Shown here in pieces: positions 9,523 through 17,736 of a stretch of 64,000 bases of DNA. The number at the start of each line of letters is the position of its first letter. The stretch's first letter is position 1. This DNA is from a bacterium (GTDB taxonomy: Bacteria > Zhuqueibacterota > Zhuqueibacteria > Residuimicrobiales > Oceaniaggregativiventaceae). A model generated the notes under the pieces. It was given only the letters and a program-made list of their open reading frames with translations. It searched no databases and was not told where the DNA came from. A program made the position numbers and the translations under genes. Location: the NCBI GenBank assembly GCA_029565675.1, contig JAKQNP010000054.1, positions 1 to 64,000 of the forward strand, in the 5' to 3' direction.

Positions 9523-9568
9523 TATGCCCTTAACTTTGTTATATCCGTCTAACTTTAATGTGATCGAT

Positions 9569-10063
9569 ATGAACTTAACCCACGACACCACAACACAAGA
9601 ATACATCGAGCTGATTCTCGACATCGAGCGTGAGAATCGGGTCGCGCGGGTCAAGGATATCGCCGATCGCCGCGGCGTATCCAGATCGAGTGTGTCGATT
9701 ATTTTGAATCATCTGCGGCAAAAAAATCTGATCAAGCATGAACATTACAGCCACGTCACCTTGACTGAAAAAGGCAAAAACCTGGCATTGATGTTGGAGT
9801 CGCGCCATCAGGTGCTCAAAGCCTTTTTCACCAATGTTCTGGGGATCGAAGAAACTGTTGCAGAAAAAGATGCGTGTATCTTTGAACACATGATCAGCCC
9901 GGAGACTCTTGATGCGATATCGCGGTTTCTCTTGTTTATCGAAAAATGTCCAAAAGTAACTGCTCAATCTCAGATCTTGTTTCGCCAATGCGATAAATTC
10001 AACGATCAAGCAGTCGGATGTGATGATTGTGAATTGCCCAAAAATGACGATCCAGTGGACTGA
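9569..10063 (+). CDS. DtxR/MntR-family metal-dependent transcriptional repressor
   Basis: A 164-residue regulator that would repress iron or manganese uptake genes when the metal is bound. An N-terminal winged helix (YIELILDIERENRVARVKDI, GVSRSSVSIILNHL, GLI-like NLIKHEHYSHVTLTEKG) is followed by the metal-binding and dimerisation region (RHQVLKAFFTNVLG, DACIFEHMIS). There is no C-terminal SH3 domain. Instead the tail is cysteine-rich (ILFRQC, VGCDDCELPK), which could bind iron or a cluster. The start at 9569 begins MNLTHD, where the family fold begins. It is the first gene of a block leading directly into feoA and feoB, so the iron transporter is its obvious target. Confidence 0.85.
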   Translation: MNLTHDTTTQEYIELILDIERENRVARVKDIADRRGVSRSSVSIILNHLRQKNLIKHEHYSHVTLTEKGKNLALMLESRHQVLKAFFTNVLGIEETVAEKDACIFEHMISPETLDAISRFLLFIEKCPKVTAQSQILFRQCDKFNDQAVGCDDCELPKNDDPVD

Positions 10064-10092
10064 GCGAATCGAACATTCTACGAGGTGAGCGC

Positions 10093-10392
10093 TTGCGGTT
10101 TTTCTGCAACAAACAGGTTCCCTTGGACCCTTCCCATCTCCCGTTGACTCTGGCCAGCGGCAAAGAGAATCAATGCGCTTTGATAACGGCTATCTGTGGC
10201 GGCTGGGGAATCCGCCAGCACCTCAATCAATTGGGTATTAGGGTTGGTGCAATTATCCGCGTAAAACGTGAAGGCGCATTTGGCGGCCCAGTACTGGTGA
10301 TCGTCGATCATAGCGAAATCGCCATTGGGCGGCAAATGGCCAATAAAATTCAGATACAAGTGATCAATGGCAAACTCGACAAAGAAAAATAA
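10093..10392 (+). CDS. feoA: Ferrous iron transport protein A (FeoA, SH3-like)
   Basis: A small cytoplasmic SH3-like partner of FeoB, about 99 residues. Typical FeoA features are visible: ALITAICGGWGIRQHLNQLGI (the turn normally reading G-x-x-x-x-L-x-x-L-G-I), VGAIIRVKREGAFGGPVLV and the closing IAIGRQMANKIQI. The start is a TTG with AGGTGA four nucleotides upstream. Its 3' end overlaps feoB by 26 bp, implying translational coupling. Confidence 0.85.
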   Translation: MRFFCNKQVPLDPSHLPLTLASGKENQCALITAICGGWGIRQHLNQLGIRVGAIIRVKREGAFGGPVLVIVDHSEIAIGRQMANKIQIQVINGKLDKEK

Positions 10393-12334
10393 CACTCGGG
10401 CATCTATCCACTACCCTCGCTTTGTGCTGGTTGGACAACCCAATTGCGGTAAAAGCACGATTTTCAACAAAGTGGCGGGCTATCATTCGATCGCAACCAA
10501 CTTTCCCGGCGCCACGGTCGAGTTCACCAAAAGCACGGTACAGGTACAGAATCAAACCTGTGAATTGGTGGATTTGCCCGGAATTTACTCTCTGACAGCC
10601 TGGGATGGCGCGAGCGAAGAGACCAAAAAATACTTGCTTGAGCAAAAAGTCGACGTCATTATCAATGTGGTCGATGCGTCGCTTTTAAGCAGAAGTCTGG
10701 AATTGACCATCCAATTGCTCGAGCTCGAAACTCCCGTGGTACTTTGTCTAAACATGATGGACGAAGCTCGGCGCAAAGGGGTGTCGATCGATTCGGTAAA
10801 ACTTTGCCAGAAACTGGGCATTCCAGTCATCGAAACAATCGGTGTCAAGGGACAGGGTGTAGACGAATTGTTCGCAGCTTCATATGCACTTTCCCGAAAC
10901 CCGGTAATTGCCAAATGCCCAAAGATGAGCCGCCATGTCGAAGAAACGGTGCAAAATCTGGCAGCTGATCTGCAAAAATCGACTGATGGCCGAGCCGAAT
11001 TGCCGTTGCGCCTGCTTTCGATCAAACTATTGGAAGGTGATCCCTTTTTCGCAAAACTGGTGCCCGATATTGTCAACAATATCTCTGGCAGTATCGAAAA
11101 AGCACAAAAAGATTTATCTGAAGCCCACGGCGAGCCCTCTGATGCGGTCATTTCAGCCGAACGCCACTCGCAGGCGATGGCGTTGTTCGAACAGACTTGC
11201 CTGGTGCAACATGCGGAAAAATCGTGGAAAGATCTCATCGACCGCTGGATCATGCATCCGATAGCCGGCTATTTGATCATGCTGTTGGTCCTCTATTTGT
11301 TTTTCAAAACGGTTTTTTCTCTTGGCTCAAGCGTCGAACAGTGGCTTTTCGCTGGTTTTGATGTGTGGATCGAACAGCTTTCGGCTTTGATTGGCAGCAA
11401 TTCGTTCATTTTCCATCTCGCCTCAGGTATTGTACAGGGAATCGCCGGTGGAATCGCCATCGTCCTCCCCTATTTGCTGCCCTTTCTATTTGGACTGGCT
11501 CTAATCGAAGACATCGGTTATCTGCCCAGAGTCGCGTTTCTCATGGACAACGTGATGCATCGCATCGGCTTGCATGGTACTGCAGTGATACCGGGCATTT
11601 TGGGCTATGGATGTTCGGTGCCTGCAGTTATGGCCACCCGCATCCTCACCAGCCCGCGCGATCGATTTATTTCCAGCGTGGTTGCCGTTCTCACCCCCTG
11701 CTCGGCGCGCATGACGGTTATTTTTGGCCTGGTCGGCTATTATCTTGGCGCCAGCGCAGCACTGGGAATCTATATCCTGAACATGTTTGTCATCGCTGTT
11801 ACGGGATCGATTCTCGCACGTTTGTTGCCGGAAGACACTCCGGGCATGATCCTGGAAATTCCGTCCTATCAATTGCCTAGCTTGCGAACGGTTCTGGCCA
11901 AAACCTGGCTGCGCATGCGTGAATTTATTGTCATTGCCTGGCCGCTCTTGATTCTCGGAAGCCTTGTTCTCAGTCTGGCCGAATGGTTCTCTTTGGATCA
12001 GACCATCAATATGATTTTTCGACCAATCACCTACATTCTCGGTCTGCCTGCGGCGGTCGGCAGCACTCTCATCTTCGGCGTCCTGCGCAAAGAGCTCTCC
12101 ATGCTCATGTTGTTCCAGGCATTGGGGACAACTGACGTCGCGTCCGTCATGACCTCTGGACAATTGTTGGTTTTTACACTTTTTGTGGTTTTTTATATGC
12201 CCTGTGCAGCGACCATCGGGGTGCTGGGCAAGGAAATCGGCTGGAAAAACACCTTGCTCGCCAGCCTGTTGACCGTATTTATCGCGCTGGTTATTGGTCT
12301 TTTGGGGCGTATTCTGTCCATTTTTATTTTTTAG
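10367..12334 (+). CDS. feoB: Ferrous iron transporter B (FeoB)
   Basis: A GTPase-coupled ferrous iron permease of the inner membrane. The 655-residue protein has an N-terminal G domain with G1 GQPNCGKST (23-31), G3 DLPG (69-72) and G4 NMMD (129-132), a helical spacer (about 190-285), then the membrane permease with repeated Gate motifs (IEDIGYLPRVAFLMDNVM, GYGCSVPAVMATR). The length is somewhat under the 700-770 typical of enterobacterial FeoB but normal for this type. It overlaps feoA and is followed 105 bp later by a TonB receptor on the same strand. Confidence 0.95.
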   Translation: MANSTKKNNTRASIHYPRFVLVGQPNCGKSTIFNKVAGYHSIATNFPGATVEFTKSTVQVQNQTCELVDLPGIYSLTAWDGASEETKKYLLEQKVDVIINVVDASLLSRSLELTIQLLELETPVVLCLNMMDEARRKGVSIDSVKLCQKLGIPVIETIGVKGQGVDELFAASYALSRNPVIAKCPKMSRHVEETVQNLAADLQKSTDGRAELPLRLLSIKLLEGDPFFAKLVPDIVNNISGSIEKAQKDLSEAHGEPSDAVISAERHSQAMALFEQTCLVQHAEKSWKDLIDRWIMHPIAGYLIMLLVLYLFFKTVFSLGSSVEQWLFAGFDVWIEQLSALIGSNSFIFHLASGIVQGIAGGIAIVLPYLLPFLFGLALIEDIGYLPRVAFLMDNVMHRIGLHGTAVIPGILGYGCSVPAVMATRILTSPRDRFISSVVAVLTPCSARMTVIFGLVGYYLGASAALGIYILNMFVIAVTGSILARLLPEDTPGMILEIPSYQLPSLRTVLAKTWLRMREFIVIAWPLLILGSLVLSLAEWFSLDQTINMIFRPITYILGLPAAVGSTLIFGVLRKELSMLMLFQALGTTDVASVMTSGQLLVFTLFVVFYMPCAATIGVLGKEIGWKNTLLASLLTVFIALVIGLLGRILSIFIF

Positions 12335-12439
12335 CCAGCGTCGTTCGCATAAACGGCTGATTTTCGAAAGTCACAAGTATCCGGAACTGCAATCGGAAGA
12401 ATCAGGCGAATACACCATTCCTACAGTTGGAGTCTTGCA

Positions 12440-14830
12440 ATGAAAAAGCATCTTTTAAGTTTGGGGGTTTTTTTCTTCTCTTTCATCAGTTTTGCCCTGT
12501 CGGCAAACAGCAGTCGCATTGTCGGCACTGTAGTCAACGGGCAGACCGGTGAACTTTTACCGCGCGCCAATATCATCATCGTCGATACCGGTTTTGGCAC
12601 CGTCAGCGATCACCGCGGCAGGTTTGTGCTGGAAAACGTCCAGGCACCAGCTGTTTTGCGTGTGACCTACATGGGATTCGAATCGCTCCGTATCCAGGTG
12701 GATACACCGCAGGATCATGCTGAAGAGCTTAAAATCGTTTTGCAGCCGACCATCGTGCCGCTGCAAAACGTGATCGTCACCAGCAACAAGTTCGCGCAGG
12801 AAGCCGATCAGGTTTCCTACCCCTTGAGTGTGGTGCGTGCTGAAGCGATCAACAACACAGCCCCGGTGACGCTGTCCGATGTTCTGGACACAGAACCAGG
12901 CATTGCTCTGGCTCGGGATGGGATTTGGGGCACGCACGTATCGATACGCGGCCTGAGCCGGTCAAATCTGGTGACGCTGGTAGACGGCAATCGAATCGAC
13001 ACGGCAACCGACAATGCCGCGGGAATGTCTCTGGTCGATGTGCACGATATCGAACGCATCGAGGTGATCAAAGGCGCCGCCTCTGTTCTGTACGGCTCTG
13101 GTGCAACTGGCGGTGCAGTCAACATTATCACTCGTGACGGCTGGTACCAGGAACAGTTCTATTTGACTGGTCATCTTGCCAGTTCATTTGGATCGGTCAA
13201 CAACATGGGCAGCGGCTGGTTGACTGTCAATGCCGGGTCATCGCGCTGGTATGCCAAGCTGAGCGGTTCGTTGCGCCAAGCCGACGACACCCAAACTCCG
13301 CAGGGAGTGCTGGAAAACAGCCAATTCAGCGATGACAATCTGTCGGCAAGATTGGGAATTCGACTTCATCCAAATCATGAGTTGCTGTTCAACTGGCAAT
13401 GCTATCGCGCCACCGATGTGGGAATTCCAGGCGCTTCTCCCCTGTTTCCCAGCCAGGCCAAAGTGAGCTATCCGCAAGAGGATCGGGATTTGGCCAGCCT
13501 CGAATATGTCAGCCGCAATCTCACAGACCAACTGCTTAAATTATCCGTCAAAGTATTCACCCAGGATATTTTGCGCGACGTTCTCAATAATCCGTACACG
13601 GTACAATCCGTGCCCGCGCAAAACGGTCAGCCGGCAAAACGAATTCATGTGCTGGCAATCGCTCCAGGCGCCACGCATAAAATTCTCGGTTTTCAGACGC
13701 AAGGAGATCTGCAGATCTTGCCGGGGCACTATCTGGTCGCCGGTTTGGATGGATGGGAAAAAAGATACGAGGGTTGGCGCACCAAGACCATGCGCATTGA
13801 TGTGCTCAGTCCGGTAGACGAGTCGGTGATGAAAAGCATGTCACAAACCATCGGAGAACTTCCGTTGCCCAATTCGAGCTATCGCAGCATCGGCTTTTAT
13901 CTGCAAGACCAGGCCAACTTGTGGTCGGAGCGCCTGCTGTTGACTCTCGGTGCTCGGCATGATTGGATCCACATTGAAAACGATCGCGCACTGAATCCTC
14001 TTTATCAGATTCTGGATGGCGTGCGCAACGATTCTCCGATCAACCAAATCGTGATGTGGGAAGCGTCGTCTGCACAAAATCGGTCCTGGAGCGGTACGGC
14101 CAGCCTGCTGATGCGGTTGAATCCAGCCAATGATTTGACCTTGACCTTGAGCCGCTCCTTTCGCTCACCTTCATTGGAAGAACGCTACCAGTACATCGAT
14201 TTAGGCAATCTGCTGAAAATCGGCGATCCTGAGCTCGATCCTGAAGACGGCAGATTCATCGACTTTGGCTGGCGATTCCGCGCGCTGCCCCTGGCGTTGT
14301 CGGCAAATGTCTTTTTAAACCAACTGGACAATCTTGTGGTCGAGATGCCCGGGCTGTATGAGAACAGAAACGCGCTGCTAAAAACCAACATCGGCAAGGC
14401 ACAACTCTATGGAATCGATGCGCGCGCCGATTTTGCTCTGTCTTCTCACTTTACCGCCTATGCCATGATGGCCTATGTGAATGGTCAAGATCGCGACAGC
14501 CAAAAACCTTTGCCGGCAATCGCGCCTTTAAATGGAATTGTGGGAGTGCGCGGTTCGTTAACCCCGGTGTTCAGCTTTGAAATGGTCTCGTATCTTTTTG
14601 CGACCCAGGATCGACTGGCAAATGGCGAATTGCGCACACCCGGGTATGCCATTTTTGATCTCTATGCGCGATCGAAAGCGTTCAAAATCGCCACAACAGA
14701 CACTCGTGTTATTCTTGGAATCGAAAATGTGCTCGACAGGTCGTATCGCAACCATTTGGCGACCAACCGCGGCTATGTCACCGCTGAACCGGGCCGCAAT
14801 TTTGTTGTGCAGTGGATTATGGGTTTTTAG
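12440..14830 (+). CDS. TonB-dependent outer-membrane receptor (iron-block receptor)
   Basis: A 796-residue outer-membrane receptor. After the signal peptide (about 1-22) comes a carboxypeptidase-regulatory-like beta domain (IVGTVVNGQTGELLPRANI, about 25-110), then the plug (LSDVLDTEPGIALARDGIWG, VTLVDGNRIDTATDN, EVIKGAASVLYGSGATGG), and a beta barrel ending in a terminal aromatic (VVQWIMGF). The plug motifs are those of siderophore or metal receptors rather than SusC. It follows feoB in the same direction with GGAG before the ATG, so a ferric-chelate or other metal ligand is the natural inference, not proven. No TonB/ExbBD genes are in the window. Confidence 0.85.
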   Translation: MKKHLLSLGVFFFSFISFALSANSSRIVGTVVNGQTGELLPRANIIIVDTGFGTVSDHRGRFVLENVQAPAVLRVTYMGFESLRIQVDTPQDHAEELKIVLQPTIVPLQNVIVTSNKFAQEADQVSYPLSVVRAEAINNTAPVTLSDVLDTEPGIALARDGIWGTHVSIRGLSRSNLVTLVDGNRIDTATDNAAGMSLVDVHDIERIEVIKGAASVLYGSGATGGAVNIITRDGWYQEQFYLTGHLASSFGSVNNMGSGWLTVNAGSSRWYAKLSGSLRQADDTQTPQGVLENSQFSDDNLSARLGIRLHPNHELLFNWQCYRATDVGIPGASPLFPSQAKVSYPQEDRDLASLEYVSRNLTDQLLKLSVKVFTQDILRDVLNNPYTVQSVPAQNGQPAKRIHVLAIAPGATHKILGFQTQGDLQILPGHYLVAGLDGWEKRYEGWRTKTMRIDVLSPVDESVMKSMSQTIGELPLPNSSYRSIGFYLQDQANLWSERLLLTLGARHDWIHIENDRALNPLYQILDGVRNDSPINQIVMWEASSAQNRSWSGTASLLMRLNPANDLTLTLSRSFRSPSLEERYQYIDLGNLLKIGDPELDPEDGRFIDFGWRFRALPLALSANVFLNQLDNLVVEMPGLYENRNALLKTNIGKAQLYGIDARADFALSSHFTAYAMMAYVNGQDRDSQKPLPAIAPLNGIVGVRGSLTPVFSFEMVSYLFATQDRLANGELRTPGYAIFDLYARSKAFKIATTDTRVILGIENVLDRSYRNHLATNRGYVTAEPGRNFVVQWIMGF

Positions 14831-14946
14831 AAATCGAGGATGAATCAATCCGAGGCTTTAGTTCGGTTTGGGAAAGAATCAACATGACCAGCCTGTGAAT
14901 CGCTCAGTCCGGCAAAACTGCAGGGGAAGTGTGAACCGATCCGGAT

Positions 14947-16080
14947 TTAAAGCAGGCGCAGAATCGCTTTGTTGATCGGCTTTTGTCGATAGTTGGGGTT
15001 GTTTTTGAGTTTGAATTTTTCCAATAGGGTTGATGAAGCGAGGCCATAGATCAATTCCGCCTCTATTCTCGCTGCTGTGGCCAGCGGCAGCAGGTATTCA
15101 CAGGTGTACGGAGCGCCGGGTCGAAGCCGCTGATCAAAAGCGATACCTGAGGCAGACCACGGCAGAGCATAGGCGGCGCTCTCGTCATCCGTCAGTGCCT
15201 GGATAAGCAGGGATTGTGGATCTTCCTTCAGGGGATCGTTCTGCCAATTCGACCAGATCAGGCTATTGTTGACATCATAGGCCTTGACGGTTAAATAAAG
15301 CATGCGCAAGGGTGATCCCGAAGGAATGGAATGGCCGGCTTTTTGGTTGGTCAGGGTAACTTTCAAATGAAAACCATCCTGGATGGTTTCGGCAGTCAAA
15401 TCGATCGAAACTGAATTTCTAAGCATGGCGGCCGACCGGCCGGCCAAAAAGCTGTGCGAATGAATTTCATTGCGCAATTTGCCCAGTTCAGCAGCAACCC
15501 CGGTGATCGCCGGCATGTGACAATCCTGACAACTCACCCCGATCTTTGCCCATTTGCTCGCGTGCCACTCTTCGCCGATACGCGGGAAAAACTCACCGTG
15601 CGACTCTTGTGCAGTGCGATGACAAGACAGACAAAATTCGGCTTTTTCGAATAGAGGCGAATATTGGCATTCGTGGCTGCTGGCAATGGCATCCTTAAGT
15701 GGACCATACTTCGTCTTGCCGTCTTTTACCCGAAAAACCAGCCTTCCTTGCTTGCGTTTGAGGTCTGTGGCATGGCAGAAATCACAATTGATGCTCTCAC
15801 CGCTCAGTTTTTTCTGCAAAAGAGGATCGAGTTCAAGCGATTTGAGTGGCATATGGCACCCCTGGCATTTCGCCAGGCGGCCTGACTCTTCTTCCTGCAG
15901 AGTTTGCAGCATTTGCAAAAAGAATGGATTGGATTCGGATTTGGCGTGTTGAGAAGTTTGCCAATCGAAAAATGAGCGTTTGTGACATTCACCACAGGTT
16001 TGTGAGGGTTGAATGACCTGCGCAGTCGAGATCTGAGCCAGCAAAAAAACAACGCCGATGAATGCACTAAGGTGGTTCAT
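14947..16080 (-). CDS. Exported pentaheme c-type cytochrome
   Basis: A 377-residue periplasmic electron carrier with a signal peptide (MNHLSAFIGVVFLLAQISTA) and five CxxCH heme sites: CGECH (29), CQGCH (72), CDFCH (99), CLSCH (150) and CQDCH (184), with residue numbers approximate. The C-terminal half (about 205-377) has no heme sites and looks beta-rich (VTLTNQKAGHSIPSGSPLRM). The layout resembles cytochrome c554/multiheme families, but the redox partner cannot be told. Its ATG overlaps the stop of the DUF6132-like gene by 4 bp, making it the last gene of a small operon. Confidence 0.85.
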   Translation of the reverse strand: MNHLSAFIGVVFLLAQISTAQVIQPSQTCGECHKRSFFDWQTSQHAKSESNPFFLQMLQTLQEEESGRLAKCQGCHMPLKSLELDPLLQKKLSGESINCDFCHATDLKRKQGRLVFRVKDGKTKYGPLKDAIASSHECQYSPLFEKAEFCLSCHRTAQESHGEFFPRIGEEWHASKWAKIGVSCQDCHMPAITGVAAELGKLRNEIHSHSFLAGRSAAMLRNSVSIDLTAETIQDGFHLKVTLTNQKAGHSIPSGSPLRMLYLTVKAYDVNNSLIWSNWQNDPLKEDPQSLLIQALTDDESAAYALPWSASGIAFDQRLRPGAPYTCEYLLPLATAARIEAELIYGLASSTLLEKFKLKNNPNYRQKPINKAILRLL

Positions 16081-16280
16081 GATTCGGATTTTTTACCTTT
16101 TTTCTTGCTCGGAAAGGTCAACAACAAACCAATCAGCAAACCATAGAGCGTGCTGATCCATGGATTACCGGTAATCGGACAAGCTCCAGTTTTGCAGCCG
16201 ATAAAATGATAATAGGCATAGCCGGCCGCAGAACCCAAAACACCACCCAACAACAGTTTTGTTCTTGCGTTCACAGACAA
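16077..16280 (-). CDS. Small membrane protein, DUF6132-like
   Basis: A 67-residue protein with two hydrophobic helices (LLLGGVLGSAAGYAYYHFIG and STLYGLLIGLLLTF) around a short loop with two cysteines, GCKTGACPITGNPW, and a basic tail. I associate this loop with the DUF6132 family found beside rhodanese and cytochrome genes; that assignment is from memory. The start is uncertain: TTG at 16280 is given, GTG at 16274 also fits. The next gene (cytochrome) overlaps its stop. The loop cysteines may be redox-active. Confidence 0.65.
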   Translation of the reverse strand: MSVNARTKLLLGGVLGSAAGYAYYHFIGCKTGACPITGNPWISTLYGLLIGLLLTFPSKKKGKKSES

Positions 16281-16334
16281 CCCCGTTTAGACTCCAGTTT
16301 GTGCCATACGAAGCAACTGCTCCGTTCAAATACC

Positions 16335-16541
16335 TCAAGTAAAACCGCCGGATCCGCATTTCGCCGATGAGCTCGAATTGCCAGAAGCTCCGGCGCCTGC
16401 TGCAGAGAATGCAGAAATCATCTTTTGGGGATTTGGCGATCCGCATGCCGGGCAAGTCAAATCAGTCCCGTCCGCTCCGATTCGCTGCAGTGCCTCAAAA
16501 AGTTTGCCACAGACTTGGCAGCGATATTCATAAATCGGCAT
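16335..16541 (-). CDS. FmdB-type zinc-ribbon protein
   Basis: A 68-residue protein beginning MPIYEYRCQVCGKLFEAL, the signature of FmdB-family regulatory zinc ribbons. A second CxxC follows in LTCPACGSP, giving the four zinc ligands. A flexible Ser/Gly/Ala tail ends near KCGSGG. The family is abundant, small and poorly understood; proposed roles are regulation or metal handling. GGGGAG precedes the ATG, and the upstream UGA-containing small gene ends just 3 bp before it. Confidence 0.85.
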   Translation of the reverse strand: MPIYEYRCQVCGKLFEALQRIGADGTDLTCPACGSPNPQKMISAFSAAGAGASGNSSSSAKCGSGGFT

Positions 16542-16544
16542 TCA

Positions 16545-16706
16545 TCACTCCCCGTTTTGCTCAGAGTTTTTCTTTTGAGTCTTGGAATCTTCACCCGGAA
16601 GATCGCACCGGCTGGACATTCACGTTGGCACTCCCAATCGTGGCAAGATATATTTCATAGCGACGAACCAGATCACCAAAAAAAGAATAATTGTCGTGTT
16701 GTTCAT
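16545..16706 (-). CDS. Tiny single-helix membrane protein, possible selenoprotein (in-frame UGA)
   Basis: From the ATG at 16706 (AGGGGAAG upstream) the frame encodes 28 residues: a single hydrophobic helix (TIILFLVIWFVAMKYIL) followed by PRLGVPT. It then meets TGA at 16620-16622. The same frame continues another 24 codons (MSSRC, then a charged Asp/Glu/Lys-rich tail) to a TGA at 16545, directly before the FmdB gene. If UGA is read as selenocysteine the product is 53 residues with a U-M-S-S-R-C redox-like pair. A 7-bp hairpin starts 16 nt after the UGA. The simple alternative is a 28-residue peptide ending at the first TGA. Neither reading is proven. Confidence 0.45.
16586..16604 (-). promoter_or_regulatory. 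SECIS-like hairpin after the in-frame UGA
   Basis: On the minus strand GATCTTC pairs with GAAGATT around the 5-nt loop CGGGT, starting 16 nt downstream of the UGA. Bacterial SECIS elements are small stem-loops located a similar distance after the UGA with G/U in the apical loop. The structure is suggestive but short enough to arise by chance. Confidence 0.35.
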
Positions 16707-16801
16707 CCATCTTCCCCTGAGAAATTGTTGGTTTAAACCCTGTATTTGCATAAAACGCGTTTTTTGCACTGATAATTTGATGCCAGAGAAACAAAAAAGA
16801 T

Positions 16802-17722
16802 TCAAACCAAGAACGGGAATAGACCGGTTTGCCCGTCGGCTGTATCGGCAGTGATGGAACGAAGAACAGGGAAAGACGAAACGAGCGAATCAGGTAGATT
16901 TTGCTTTAAGCCGGTCAATTTTTCTTTCATTTGAAAACTGTTGACCACCGCCTGTCCCCTAAAGTGATTATTAAAAATGACGAACGTTTTTTTGGCTTTT
17001 TCGGCGCATTGAGAAATCGCCGGTATCCAGGCATCGAGTTCTGCAGGTGAATAGAGGTAATTGTATCGATCATCGCGGCCGGCGGATTCGTTGAACCAGT
17101 TTTCGCGATTTCGGCCATGGAAGCGAAAATAGGCGACAGAAGAGGTATGGTAGTCTGTAGGCGGCAAGGAATTGCCGATGAGGGGTTGATCGATATTGAC
17201 AAATCCAACCCCAAGCTGGCGCAAGGTATCCATGAGCGAAACGGTATTCCAGCTATTGTGGCGAAACTCGATGACCAGCGGCAGTCCAGCAAGGGCGGAG
17301 CAGAGATTCGTCAAATCCGCTAGATTTTTTTCGCAATATTTAGTACGCCATGGATATTGAATCAGCACGGCTCCGAGTTTATTGTTTTCATGCAGTGGTT
17401 GCATCACCCGCGAGAATGATTCGAGCATTGCAGGTTCAGCGACACGGCTGCTGTGGGTAAATCCCTGCCAAATTTTGACGCAGAAAGAAAAAGACTCTTT
17501 TTTCTTGCTGATCTGCAGCCAATTCTCGACAGTTTTAAGGTTTGGCATGCGATAAAAGGTGGAATTGATCTCGACAGTGTCGAAATAGCGGATCACATAG
17601 GGAAGCATGCAGCGGTTGGTTGCAGAATCGGCGGGATAAAAGGTGCCGTGCCAATCGGGGTAACTCCACCCGGCCGGTCCGACGGCTATCCGTTGTAAAA
17701 TTTCAGATGGCAGTGCGCTCAT
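16802..17722 (-). CDS. DUF72 family protein (YecE-like TIM barrel)
   Basis: A 306-residue cytoplasmic protein of the DUF72/COG1801 family. Hallmarks are the N-terminal VGPAGWSYPDWHGTFYP, FDTVEINSTFYRMP, LVIEFRHNSWN and YFRFHGRNRENWF near residue 205. The family has a TIM-barrel fold and no established biochemical function. It is on the same strand upstream of the small membrane/FmdB/cytochrome set with a gap of about 95 bp, and begins 14 bp after the upstream outer-membrane protein gene ends. Confidence 0.85.
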   Translation of the reverse strand: MSALPSEILQRIAVGPAGWSYPDWHGTFYPADSATNRCMLPYVIRYFDTVEINSTFYRMPNLKTVENWLQISKKKESFSFCVKIWQGFTHSSRVAEPAMLESFSRVMQPLHENNKLGAVLIQYPWRTKYCEKNLADLTNLCSALAGLPLVIEFRHNSWNTVSLMDTLRQLGVGFVNIDQPLIGNSLPPTDYHTSSVAYFRFHGRNRENWFNESAGRDDRYNYLYSPAELDAWIPAISQCAEKAKKTFVIFNNHFRGQAVVNSFQMKEKLTGLKQNLPDSLVSSFPVLRSITADTADGQTGLFPFLV

Positions 17723-17736
17723 CCACCCACTTCAAT

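Noticed and set aside
9480-9568. IdeR/DtxR or Fur operator upstream of the feo block
   Set aside because: I looked for TTAGG/CCTAA-type and GATAAT-type dyads and found only a TAACTTT direct repeat, which matches neither.
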